Of a stretch of DNA of 64,000 bases, positions 52,812 through 62,431 are shown one piece after another. Under the pieces are notes generated by a model. The model saw only the letters and a list, made by a program, of their open reading frames with translations, made no database searches and had not been told where the DNA came from. Numbering within the stretch: position 1 is the stretch's first letter; each line of letters begins with the position of its first letter. Source of the DNA: Candidatus Zhuqueibacterota bacterium (GTDB lineage Bacteria; Electryoneota; RPQS01); NCBI GenBank assembly GCA_003818605.1, contig RPQS01000022.1:1-64000 (forward strand), given 5' to 3'. Position numbers and translations under genes: made by a program.

Positions 52812-54587
52812 CTATTGCAGTCCCTGCAGCATGCGCGGCAGTAAAACGTCCATCATGCTTGCCGCTTCGGTCTCATTGCAGAAATACATGGGCACTCCGA
52901 AGACCGCCACGCGGAAGCTGAGATCGTACACGTAGCACGAGGTACGGTTGGCGAACGGATTCGCAAGGGAATCCGACACGACCGTGCGTCCCATCACCGT
53001 ACACTCGCCGCGCTGCTGAAACGACCAGCATTTCGCCAATTTCCCGGCCCAGGATGCGGGCATCTTCGCCGGATCAATCGCCATACTCGGGAAAGGATCC
53101 ACTCCGGTAAAGCCCAGCGTTGTGCGCGGAACGGTGCGGAAGGCTTCAAAGGCGCGCAGTTTATCACGTCCGAAAGACCCGGCCGCGAATTGCAGTACGG
53201 TTTGCGAATCCGCCGCGGCAACGTCCTTGAACAAATCCCAGCCCGAGAGAATCAAGCGGCCGCCCTTATCCAAGAACTCGCGCAGAATTCGCTGGTTGTT
53301 GTCCCACTGCACGTCGCTGGCGTCGTCGGAATGCCAGATGATCAGTCCGGCATGGCGGATATCCCACGGCGACACATAGGACACGCCGCCTATCGCATTG
53401 ACATCCCAGTCAATGTTGCGGAACTTCGCTCCGGCGTGTGTCAGAATGTTGTCGTAGAACTGATCCACCTGCACATCGTTCGGCGAACCCGGATTTCCAT
53501 TTCCATTGCGGGTTTCATCCACTACGATCACGCTGTCGGAGAGCGTCTGCTGCACAATGCGGATGGTAAATTCGGCGGTATCGCTCATCACGCCCGCCAA
53601 ATCGCGGGCCATCATCTGAACGACCCACACTCCGGGGGGAACGTCCGTCTCCTCGACGACGGAGTTGTCGGTCCATGCGCTCCATGATCCATCTCCGACA
53701 CGGAAGCGGTAGGCGTTGATCTCTCCGCTATAGGCGGCGGCGGATGCGCCGAACGTGAGCTGCGTCCGCAGCCCCGCCTGCGCGGAGTAGTAAACCGAGC
53801 CGTCCGCATAGTAGTTGTTTGCACCGTAGGCGGCGGTGACCACCGTGTCCATCACCGGACGGAACGTCGGATCCACCGTAAACGTCCGCCGGATCATCGG
53901 ACTCTCCGCTTCACCGGCGTCCTTGGCTTTGGCATAGATCACATGCGCGCCCGCCGTTAAACCGGCGTTGGAAATCCCCTCGACGTCATCCGGGAAGGTC
54001 GGATCACTGATGATATCCGGCGAAGCAAACACGAATACCGGCGTAAACGTCCATGCCGACCACCCGCCGAGAGAATCATCCAGTGCGATGCGATAATACA
54101 GCAGCGACGGATTGCCGTCCGTAGCGGTAATGCTCATGCGGAATCCCGCACCGACGGTTGCTCCCTCGGCGATGCTGCCTTCGGGATCGAAGGACGCCGT
54201 CGGAGCATAATTCACTACGTAGAAATCAGTGGATGCCGTGTCGGAAAGCAGACCCAGATTGTCCACGGCCACAACTCCGAAGGTGTGATACAGCGGTGTG
54301 CCGTCGGAGGGAGCGGCGAAGGGCATGGTCGTGTCCCGCGCCATGGTGGTTGCCAGACGTACGCCGTCTACAATCAGATAAAAATTCACGATCTCGCCGT
54401 CGCCGTCATTACCCGCCCAGTTCAGCGGGATATAATGATTGACGGTGTCTCCGGCCGTTGGAGCGACGGAAAGCGTGGCGGTCGGCGGCCTGTTCGGCAG
54501 CGCGCTGCCCGGATCTTTCACGTCGCATCCCGCAAACCAGAGACCGAGTCCGACCGCCAAGATCAGCAAGGCTTTTGCAGTTTTCAT
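52812..54587 (-). CDS. Secreted lipoprotein with Ig-like/fibronectin-like segments, unknown function
   Basis: MKTAKALLILAVGLGLWFAGCDVKDPGSALPNRPPTATLSVAP lipobox; start placed at residue 41 of the ORF. Confidence 0.75.
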   Translation of the reverse strand: MKTAKALLILAVGLGLWFAGCDVKDPGSALPNRPPTATLSVAPTAGDTVNHYIPLNWAGNDGDGEIVNFYLIVDGVRLATTMARDTTMPFAAPSDGTPLYHTFGVVAVDNLGLLSDTASTDFYVVNYAPTASFDPEGSIAEGATVGAGFRMSITATDGNPSLLYYRIALDDSLGGWSAWTFTPVFVFASPDIISDPTFPDDVEGISNAGLTAGAHVIYAKAKDAGEAESPMIRRTFTVDPTFRPVMDTVVTAAYGANNYYADGSVYYSAQAGLRTQLTFGASAAAYSGEINAYRFRVGDGSWSAWTDNSVVEETDVPPGVWVVQMMARDLAGVMSDTAEFTIRIVQQTLSDSVIVVDETRNGNGNPGSPNDVQVDQFYDNILTHAGAKFRNIDWDVNAIGGVSYVSPWDIRHAGLIIWHSDDASDVQWDNNQRILREFLDKGGRLILSGWDLFKDVAAADSQTVLQFAAGSFGRDKLRAFEAFRTVPRTTLGFTGVDPFPSMAIDPAKMPASWAGKLAKCWSFQQRGECTVMGRTVVSDSLANPFANRTSCYVYDLSFRVAVFGVPMYFCNETEAASMMDVLLPRMLQGLQ

Positions 54588-54613
54588 TTGTCGAACACCT
54601 CCTGGTTTGTGGG

Positions 54614-55684
54614 TCACCATTCCAAGCCGAGAGCCAGACGGTGCGGCTGACCTTTCAATTGATCCGCTCCGTCCATGTTGCTCACGGCCTCGGTGAGTCG
54701 GCCCCAATGCGAGTACGCGTAGTCAAATCTCACGCGGTACTGGTTGAACACCGGAATACGCAGTCCGAAACCCAATGCGAAACTCTCTTCATCATAAGCG
54801 AATTTGCCGCCCGCCCGCAAAAAGAGCAGGTCGCGATAAACGCCCTCGCCGCCGATGTTGAGCCGCTCCCGATTATCGTTCGGATGGTTCATCTCAATGG
54901 ATAATTCGCCGGCCCAATCGGGAGACTTCTTGATTCCGAACATTTCAAACGCGTCAAACGCCACGCCCAACCGGAATAAAGTGGGAAGACTCGCGCCTTC
55001 ATATTGTTCTTCCCGCAAAATATTGTCGTTCAGCACGCGATTGCGGTAATCGAGATAGGTGCCCGAATATTCCACGTCGGGACCCAGATTCTGGATGACC
55101 ATTCCTAACCGCAGCGAGCGCAGCCCGGTTTTATAGAGCGTGCCCACATCCACCGCGACGCCGTCGTATGTCTCCTCTTCCAACTGGCTGTGCAGATACC
55201 GGACGTTGCCGCCCAGACTGAACTTGTCCGTCAGCTTGCGCGCGTACCCGACACCCGCTGCCAAATCCCAGGCGTTGAAATTCTCGCCCGTTCCTTCCGG
55301 ATGATCCCAGGTCCGCACCGCCATATCGTTGGTGAAAAGATTGATCGCGTGCAGCGAAAAGGCCGAATAATCGCCCCACGAGCGCGCCATCGCCATCGAA
55401 TTCAAATGGACGTTCGCGGGCATGTTGATCTGCGAGAAAACCACGTGACGGCCTTTGAGTTCCGTTAAAGCTCCCGGATTCCACCACACGGCTTCCGCAT
55501 CACGGGCCGTCGCGCAAAAGGCGTTGCCCATCGCGATGCCCCGCACTCCCATCGGAATCTTCAAGACCTGCATGGATGTCGTGCCGACTTTATTCAATGC
55601 CAGCGTCGGCAGTGCCACGGCTAAGAGAACCGCGAGCACGATCCAGGCGGTGAAATGAAGGGTGACTGGTCGTTGTACGGTCAT
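54614..55684 (-). CDS. PorV/PorQ-family outer-membrane protein
   Basis: MQVLKIPMGVRGIAMGNAFCATARDAEAVWWNPGAL...FSQINMPANVHLNSMAMA; beta-rich, signal peptide. Confidence 0.8.
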   Translation of the reverse strand: MTVQRPVTLHFTAWIVLAVLLAVALPTLALNKVGTTSMQVLKIPMGVRGIAMGNAFCATARDAEAVWWNPGALTELKGRHVVFSQINMPANVHLNSMAMARSWGDYSAFSLHAINLFTNDMAVRTWDHPEGTGENFNAWDLAAGVGYARKLTDKFSLGGNVRYLHSQLEEETYDGVAVDVGTLYKTGLRSLRLGMVIQNLGPDVEYSGTYLDYRNRVLNDNILREEQYEGASLPTLFRLGVAFDAFEMFGIKKSPDWAGELSIEMNHPNDNRERLNIGGEGVYRDLLFLRAGGKFAYDEESFALGFGLRIPVFNQYRVRFDYAYSHWGRLTEAVSNMDGADQLKGQPHRLALGLEW

Positions 55685-56658
55685 GGTCTCTCCTCCGCGT
55701 AAACGAGCACCAGTGTGGCGGTGATCCGCGAATCCGGACCGGTCAGCAGCGCGTGGAACGAGTGCGTACCCTCAGCCATGCAGGGACGCGGCGATCCGGG
55801 GAAGCAGACCGTCCAGTTGACTTCCAGATTCAAGCCGATGTTGTTGGGATCCGCCGCCTGAAAACGATCCAGCGGCAAGGAAAATCTCCGGCCTTTCCAG
55901 CCGGACATCGCGGAAGCGGTATCGCCGGTCAGCGCATCGAAAATGCTCTGGCCTCCCAGATGACGGGTGGTATCGCGGAACACCGCTTCCGGATAGAACA
56001 TCGTCGTATCATTATCCATCCACAACGCCAGCGTGTAGCGGTCATCCAAAACCAGCGCCAGGGAATCCCGCTCCAAGCCAAGCCGGGTGGTATCGGCCAG
56101 AATCGAATCCACGATGCCGCCGAAGAGGATAATGTCGGCGCTCGTCTGCGCCATCGCCGCGCCCAATCCGTTCGTATCGTACCCGCAATTCGGGGTCGTC
56201 CGGCAGATGCTGTCAATGTAAGCCATGCTGTCCAGACTCGCCCGCAGCGCAAAGAAAACCACCTGCTTCGCCACAAGAGTATCGCTCAGTCGTGGGAGGA
56301 TCGCCAGCATGACGGTATCCCGCCGCAGGATATCCGCATCCGGCTGAATATACGCGACCAGCGTCAAGCGCGCCGGAGTGTCTACGCCGATATTATTGAT
56401 CGGCGCCAGCGGCTGAGTCACGTGGAATGAGGACGAAATGCGCTGGCCGCCGGACACGACATTATTCCACAGAACGATTGTTTCGGTATGTCCCGGCGAA
56501 ACCGGCGCCGTCGGCTCGTTGCGCGGATCGGCGCATCCTCCCATCAAACCCCACAAGCTTGCGGCGACCAGAACGGCGGCTAACACGCCCCATCGGGCGT
56601 TCGCACGCACTCTCCGTTTCGGATAGACGTGCTGATTCGTGTGTTGGGTCTCGTTCAT
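55681..56658 (-). CDS. Secreted lipoprotein, unknown function
   Basis: LVAASLWGLMGGCADPRNEPTAPVSPG lipobox-like; coding continuity and overlapping start/stop with neighbours. Confidence 0.7.
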   Translation of the reverse strand: MNETQHTNQHVYPKRRVRANARWGVLAAVLVAASLWGLMGGCADPRNEPTAPVSPGHTETIVLWNNVVSGGQRISSSFHVTQPLAPINNIGVDTPARLTLVAYIQPDADILRRDTVMLAILPRLSDTLVAKQVVFFALRASLDSMAYIDSICRTTPNCGYDTNGLGAAMAQTSADIILFGGIVDSILADTTRLGLERDSLALVLDDRYTLALWMDNDTTMFYPEAVFRDTTRHLGGQSIFDALTGDTASAMSGWKGRRFSLPLDRFQAADPNNIGLNLEVNWTVCFPGSPRPCMAEGTHSFHALLTGPDSRITATLVLVYAEERP

Positions 56659-59111
56659 TTGATCACCACAAATTTGTCAATGAACTGCTTGGAACCGTAC
56701 TCGACGGTATAATAATAGATTCCGCTGACGATCTCCTGTTTGTTCTTCGTGATCAGATCCCACTGATCGTACTCGGTGCCGTTGTGATGGTCTATCGTGA
56801 TCAGATGGTCTCCCGCCAGCGAGAAAACGCGAATGTAGCACTCGTTCCAGGAACTGGATGGAGGCAAACCCATGAAATAAATCTTGCGCGGATACTCGAT
56901 CAATCCCTTGGATGGATTGACCTGACCGCCCTCCTCTCCGGGGTGGCTGCCCTTGTATGGATTCGGATAGACATACACTCCCTTGAGGTCGTTTGCCGCT
57001 CCGGTGGCCGCCGTGCGCGCCATCAACGCCTCCTGCACGTTGCCCGTGCGGCCCGAATACAGAATGCCCGCGCCGGGGACGCCTTTATCAAAGGCGCGTA
57101 CGCAGTAATAGTATGTGTGCCCCGGGATCAAATCGCGGTCTTCCAGCATGTATTCCTTGCTGGAATCTCCCGACAGCGGATACACGATCCAGCGTACGCT
57201 GCCCGGTCGGCCCGGATCGCCGGGCATGCCCAGATTGTAATTCTGCCACTCGAATTCCTGCCGCTCCGGATCTACCACGACCGTAAACGAATCCGGATAG
57301 CCCGGAACCGGCACGTGCAGCGTGTCCAGCCGGTCTAAGATGTCGTAGGCGGCAATTGTCTCCCAGCGGATTTGATTCGTAGACCGTTCGACGATATAGC
57401 CCTCAAAATCGTAGAACTGCGTAATCACGTCCTGCGACGTTTCCGAATTCGCCGCCCAGCGGATCCGCACCATGTCGCTGTAGACGTCCAGAGTATAGGC
57501 CGGCACTTCGGGCGCCGACGGCCCCTGAAAGTCGTTCAGATACATGCGCAGCGCCCACTCGGCATTGCGATTCGCCGCCGCGATATCGCGGCCCGAAATA
57601 TACGCCACCGTGATCGGCAGTTCCGCGCCCGGATTAAGCCGGAAGCCGTTGGAGGCGTCCGCTCCGAATCCCAGCAAAACGCGCCAATCGCCCAACGCTT
57701 GCGTCGGTGTGGCAACCGCTCCGGACGAAATCAAATTGTACATCGCCAGATTGTCTTCCGGATCGCCGCCGGCCACGCGCTCGAAATTGGCGAACGAAAT
57801 GCGCAATTGATCGAGAGCCACCGGCGTCTTGACGACCCGCATGGCGAAGATGCCAGGAGCCGTGCCGTCGTTATCCGTCGTGTCATCGCCCTGAATCATC
57901 ATCAGACGATCCGCGTCGTAGTAATTCCAGTCGTCAACCGATGCGGCATCGCCCGCTTCACCGGCCGCCGCTACGTCGGGATCGGCAAACAGCGCCATAT
58001 ATACGTTCTCGAGCGGCAGCGGATTCGCGCTGCGAATCCGGTAGTCTATCAAAATAAACTCGGCGGCGTACGCTTCCGGGAAAGCGTAGGTGCGCTGCAG
58101 GACTTCCAGCCGCAGCGGCGTGTGCCCGTCGCTGGGATTGGGATTACCCACATAATTCAGCTCGATATCGTCCTGAAATACGCAGTAGTATTCCTGCACG
58201 CCGCGCGCCACGCCATCTTCATCGAATTCGCCGTCGCCGTCGTCATCGTCCGAACCGACGGCCTGATCCCCATCGTAATCGGGATCGTCCATATCCACCA
58301 ATCCGTCAAAATCGTTGTCCACCCAGTCGCGCGATATATCTCCGGCGGGATCTTCATCAATGCGCGGTTCCGGATCGTACGCGCAGTTTCCGTCGCCGTT
58401 GCGGTCGCCCGATGGCCCCGTGTCGTTCAGATTGCCGTCGCCGTCCGCGTCTATCTCCACCGGTATCCCGTCAATGCCGATATACACGCTGTCTTCGTCA
58501 ACCAAACCGTCGCCGTCGTCGTCGTATCCGATCAATCCCTTGCCGAGATCCCAGTTGGCTGACGGTTTCCCGTCGCGATTGAGATCATCCGTCGCTTCCG
58601 TCCAGTCGCCGTCATCGTCCATGCTCTTCGCACCCCAGATATAGTCGAGGTCGGAGAACGTCGTAAAATTCTTGGATGTGACGTACCAGTCGCCGCTTCG
58701 CGTCGCACGGGAAAAGGGATACGTGCCGATGTGGATCGGATAAAACTCGTTCGTGCCGTTATCGCCGTCGGTGGTCGAGCTGACCAGCCGGATGCCGTTC
58801 ACTTCGGCACCGATCCAAATACCCGAAGAGAACAGAAAATCGCTGCCGCTGTTCACCGGAAATTCGAAGCCGCGGTAGCCGGGAATGCCGTCGGGATTGC
58901 CGCCCTCTCCCCAGTTGGAGAGAGTCATGCGCACATTCCCGATGTCATGAACAATCAGGCTTCGAATCGAATTGGGGTCTGCGGCGTCTATCCGGCCCGG
59001 CGATCCGCCCCGTGGAGCGGTCACCGTGCGGGCCGGAGCCGCGATGCAAAAGAGCAGCACCGCGACCAAAACAAGCGCCGGACCCCAGAATTTGAGTGAG
59101 GTATGCTTCAT
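56655..59111 (-). CDS. Secreted protein with acidic Ca-binding-like repeats
   Basis: DDDGDWTEATDDLNRDGKPS, YDDDGDGLVDEDSVYIG, DADGDGNLNDTGPSGDRNGDGNC, DDDGDGEFDEDG; C-terminal GVYVYPNPYKGSHPGEEGG...GIYYYTVEYGSKQFIDKFVVIK. Confidence 0.8.
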   Translation of the reverse strand: MKHTSLKFWGPALVLVAVLLFCIAAPARTVTAPRGGSPGRIDAADPNSIRSLIVHDIGNVRMTLSNWGEGGNPDGIPGYRGFEFPVNSGSDFLFSSGIWIGAEVNGIRLVSSTTDGDNGTNEFYPIHIGTYPFSRATRSGDWYVTSKNFTTFSDLDYIWGAKSMDDDGDWTEATDDLNRDGKPSANWDLGKGLIGYDDDGDGLVDEDSVYIGIDGIPVEIDADGDGNLNDTGPSGDRNGDGNCAYDPEPRIDEDPAGDISRDWVDNDFDGLVDMDDPDYDGDQAVGSDDDDGDGEFDEDGVARGVQEYYCVFQDDIELNYVGNPNPSDGHTPLRLEVLQRTYAFPEAYAAEFILIDYRIRSANPLPLENVYMALFADPDVAAAGEAGDAASVDDWNYYDADRLMMIQGDDTTDNDGTAPGIFAMRVVKTPVALDQLRISFANFERVAGGDPEDNLAMYNLISSGAVATPTQALGDWRVLLGFGADASNGFRLNPGAELPITVAYISGRDIAAANRNAEWALRMYLNDFQGPSAPEVPAYTLDVYSDMVRIRWAANSETSQDVITQFYDFEGYIVERSTNQIRWETIAAYDILDRLDTLHVPVPGYPDSFTVVVDPERQEFEWQNYNLGMPGDPGRPGSVRWIVYPLSGDSSKEYMLEDRDLIPGHTYYYCVRAFDKGVPGAGILYSGRTGNVQEALMARTAATGAANDLKGVYVYPNPYKGSHPGEEGGQVNPSKGLIEYPRKIYFMGLPPSSSWNECYIRVFSLAGDHLITIDHHNGTEYDQWDLITKNKQEIVSGIYYYTVEYGSKQFIDKFVVIK

Positions 59112-59125
59112 GGATCCCTCTGGGT

Positions 59126-62100
59126 TCAGAATTCAAGAGCCAAACCGGCGCGAATGAGCCGCCGCACATCCCAGGCATCGGGATTCGGCGCGCCGCGCGG
59201 CACGGTATTGGGGCCCCAGTAATTCGGCGAGGCGTTGTCGTTCACATATCCCGGACGCCCGTTGTCCGTTGCCAGATATGTGTCAAGCAGGTTCTGGTCC
59301 GATGCGCTTCCGTAATTGTCTATACCCTGCACATTGCGCACGTTGAACAAATTGCGGACTTCCACCAGCAGCTTCATGTTCAAACCGGCATAGCGGAAAT
59401 CCCGCGTCAAATTGAGATCCGTCGTGTAATTCCACGGCCCGCGCCGGGAATATTCCTGACCGGTGACGTCCGTTCCGTTGGCGTAGGTCGGAGTGTACGG
59501 CAAGCCCGATAAAAGCTGACTGATCACGTTTACCGTCCAGCCCGTCTTGAACCAGTCCGTGCTGAAGGCTTTGCCTTTCAGCGCTTCGTGATACGCCAGA
59601 TTCAAAACGATCTGATGGCGGCGATCCCAGGCCAGCGGAGTCTCCCGCTTCGGATCAATGTAATTCTGCCGCGTGACGTTCGATCCGATATCATACGAGT
59701 TCTTGCCCATGGCCCACGACAAAGTGTACGTGGCGCGGCCGGAGAACCGCGAACCGTAGTCCTTCGACAGATTGAACTCAAAACCGCGCACCGACGCGAA
59801 GTCCGCGTTGTAGTAAATCGCGTTGTTCGAACCCACCGGCGAAAAACCGTAGCGGTCGAAATAGAGCTGGTTTTGCGACGCCGTGTTGATCCAGTTATTG
59901 ATGTCCTTGTAGTACGTCGAAACGTCCAGCAGGAAATCGCCTCCGAACTGGTGGCGGACGCCCAACTCATACGCGATCGTTTTCATCGGTTCGAGCGACG
60001 GATTGCCCACGATGGGCGTGCCGCCCGTCTGCAGCTGATTGACCGCCGTGTAATAATAGTCCTGGCGGCCGCGCTGATAGAAATAGCCGTAGTTGAAGTG
60101 GAACACGTCCCGCTCGGTGACGCTGTAGGCGATGCCCAGGCGCGGCGAGAGATATAAATCCCCGTTCTTCGACGGCGGATCGTAATCCACGTAGTTCTGC
60201 ACATTGTCCCGCGCGCCAGCGGAGTCTCTAAGGACGAGCCGCCCACCTTCCAGTAATCGGCGCGTATTCCCGCGTTGACGATGATGTCCCGGTACTCCAT
60301 CTTGTCCTGAACATACACCGCTCCGGACGACGGGAAGTAACGGTAAACGTCCGTGTAAATCCCGCCTCCGTCGTTGGCGATGGAAGGATACGGACGATCT
60401 TCGGCGGCCGTATTGTAGTACGAGTACTCCACACCGGTCTTCAGCAGATGGCGGTTCGTCAGCTGGCTGCTGAGATCGGCTTTGAACGTATAGCTTCGCG
60501 ATTCGAAGTAAGCCCAATCCGGCACAAGCTGTCCGGTGCTGCCGGTCAATCCGTCGCCCGCGATGTGGTATCCGTTGACGTTCGGATAGGCGTTGTTCGG
60601 ATTGTTGAAATCGTACATGCCGTCGCTGTCCAAATCCGTGAACGGCTCTCCGATGTCATACCGGTTGTTGTACCGGCCCGTGGCGTCGGGCAGATCCACC
60701 CACGGCTCCGAGGCTACGCCGTATTCGTTGGCCGCCTGATTGTATCCGGCGCGCCAGCGATTGGCGTCGTAAACGCTCGCCCGAATCGTATAAAACGTCC
60801 TCTGGCTGACGTTGCGGTTGAAAACGAGGTTGAATTGCTGATCGCGGATGCGATTCGTCCGCGCATGGTTATTGCCGTTGTACTCGTAGAGCTGCAAGTC
60901 CTCGTCTATGCGCCCGTCGCCGTCGTCATCCTGCCAGTTCAGAGCCTCTTCATTGTAGCGGCCGTCACTGTCGTCGTCAATGGCCGGCTCATCCGGATCC
61001 CATCTCCCGTTGTTGTTCCGGTCGTGCCAGAACAAATTCGGGTAGTCCGTCGCATTCGAGGCAAAACCCTGAATCGCCGATAAGGCTTGAATCCCCTGCG
61101 AGATTTCATACTGTGTAAAATCCCACGGGAAGGTCCGCGATAATCGGTAGGAGAACGGGTTCATCCACGTCTGCGCCTGATTCCAGCCGAAACTGAACTT
61201 GGATCTCGCGTCGGGAGTGTACGTCAACTTGAAATTGGAATTGACGTACCCTTCATTCTTGCGGACGTCCATCCCGAACAGATCCGTCAATTGATGGCGG
61301 TACCAGCGATCCGTGTTGATCCACACGCCGTTATAGGTCGTGTTGCGTCCCCAGGCCGTTCCCGATCCGAAGAACGAGACCGATCCGGGTATCTTCACGC
61401 CCAAACGCGGCAGCAGCTTCTGCGTAATCGGTTCCGGTCCCGAAAGAGTCATCTCCGAGTAGTCGTAATCCTGATAGTGATCCTGATCCGACTTCAACTC
61501 GCGATAGCCCGGAGCCGCATCCGTGTATTCCACTCCGGTCGTGATCGGATTCGACTCCAGTCCCTTGAAATCCATCACGTGCTGCACGCGGCCGTGATAC
61601 TGCTGCTCGCCTTCTTTAATGACCAGATTCACCACCGCCGATTGAGCTTCCCCGAACTCCGCGTTGAATCCCGCCGTTAAAACCTGCATTTCACCGATGG
61701 CGTCGGAGGAAACATCCAAACCGCGCGTGGCGAACTGCGGATCCTTCACGATGAGGCCGTCAATCAGAAAGACCACTTCATCGCCGCGGCCGCCGCGGAA
61801 GTGGAGCGTATTCTGTCCGGTCAGCACCACGCCGGCGGTGTTGCCCAACGCTTGTTGATACGTGGTGACCGGCAACTCCGTTAATTCATTGGACGTCATC
61901 GAGCGGACGGTCGTCGAAACGTCGCGCTTCACTACGTCCCGCTCCGCGACGACGGTGACTTCCTGCCCTTGCAGCACCGTCTCCTTGAGCTTCGGATCCA
62001 ATTGATAGGTCTGATCCGCCAGCACCTGAATACCGGTGACGTTCTGCGTCTCGTAGCCCAGAGACGTCACCCGCAAATCGTATTGGCCGATGGGAATATT

Positions 62101-62301
62101 CAAAATGAAGTATTCCCCGTCGGCGTTGGTCGTCGCTCCCATCGTGGTCCCGACGACGGAGATATTGACGCTGGGAATGGGCTCTTTGGTGTTCGCGTCC
62201 ACCACCTTTCCCGCGATCTTGCCCGTCTCCGCGGCCCATAACGGCCATGCGGTCAAGAGCACGATCATCGCCACCGTCAGTGGCCAAAGAAATCGTTTCA
62301 C
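59126..62301 (-). pseudogene. TonB-dependent receptor with carboxypeptidase-regulatory-like N-terminal domain, split by an apparent frameshift near 60208
   Basis: ORF 59983-62301: GKIAGKVVDANTKEPIPSVNISVVGTTMGATTNADGEYFI, plug LPVTTYQQALGNTAGVVL...LHFRGGRGDEVVFLIDG. ORF 59126-60517 supplies the C-terminal barrel in the -1 frame (RDNVQNYVDYDPPSKNGDLYLSPRLGIAYSVTERDVFHFNYGYFYQ...). Confidence 0.82.
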
Positions 62302-62386
62302 GATACACCTCCGGATCCCGTGCGGGATCCACTTAGCACTCTGATGGTCTCCGCTGAAACATCGTGAAAAATGAGATTAAAGAAAA

Positions 62387-62419
62387 TGCCACGGGACGGC
62401 TGAAGACCGTCCCGTGGCA
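62387..62419 (-). terminator. Rho-independent terminator
   Basis: TGCCACGGGACGG-loop-CCGTCCCGTGGCA, 13-bp stem, followed on the - strand by TTTTCTTT. Confidence 0.8.
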
Positions 62420-62431
62420 ATTCTCCAAGTT

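Noticed and set aside
57372-58562. 396-aa + strand ORF
   Set aside because: Antisense to the 56655-59111 gene, which has a signal peptide and acidic repeats; the opposite translation is an IVRIVHV-rich artefact.
60195-60235. Programmed frameshifting in the TonB receptor
   Set aside because: No slippery heptamer; the site is GC-rich (GGCGCGCGGGAC) and is better explained by an indel.
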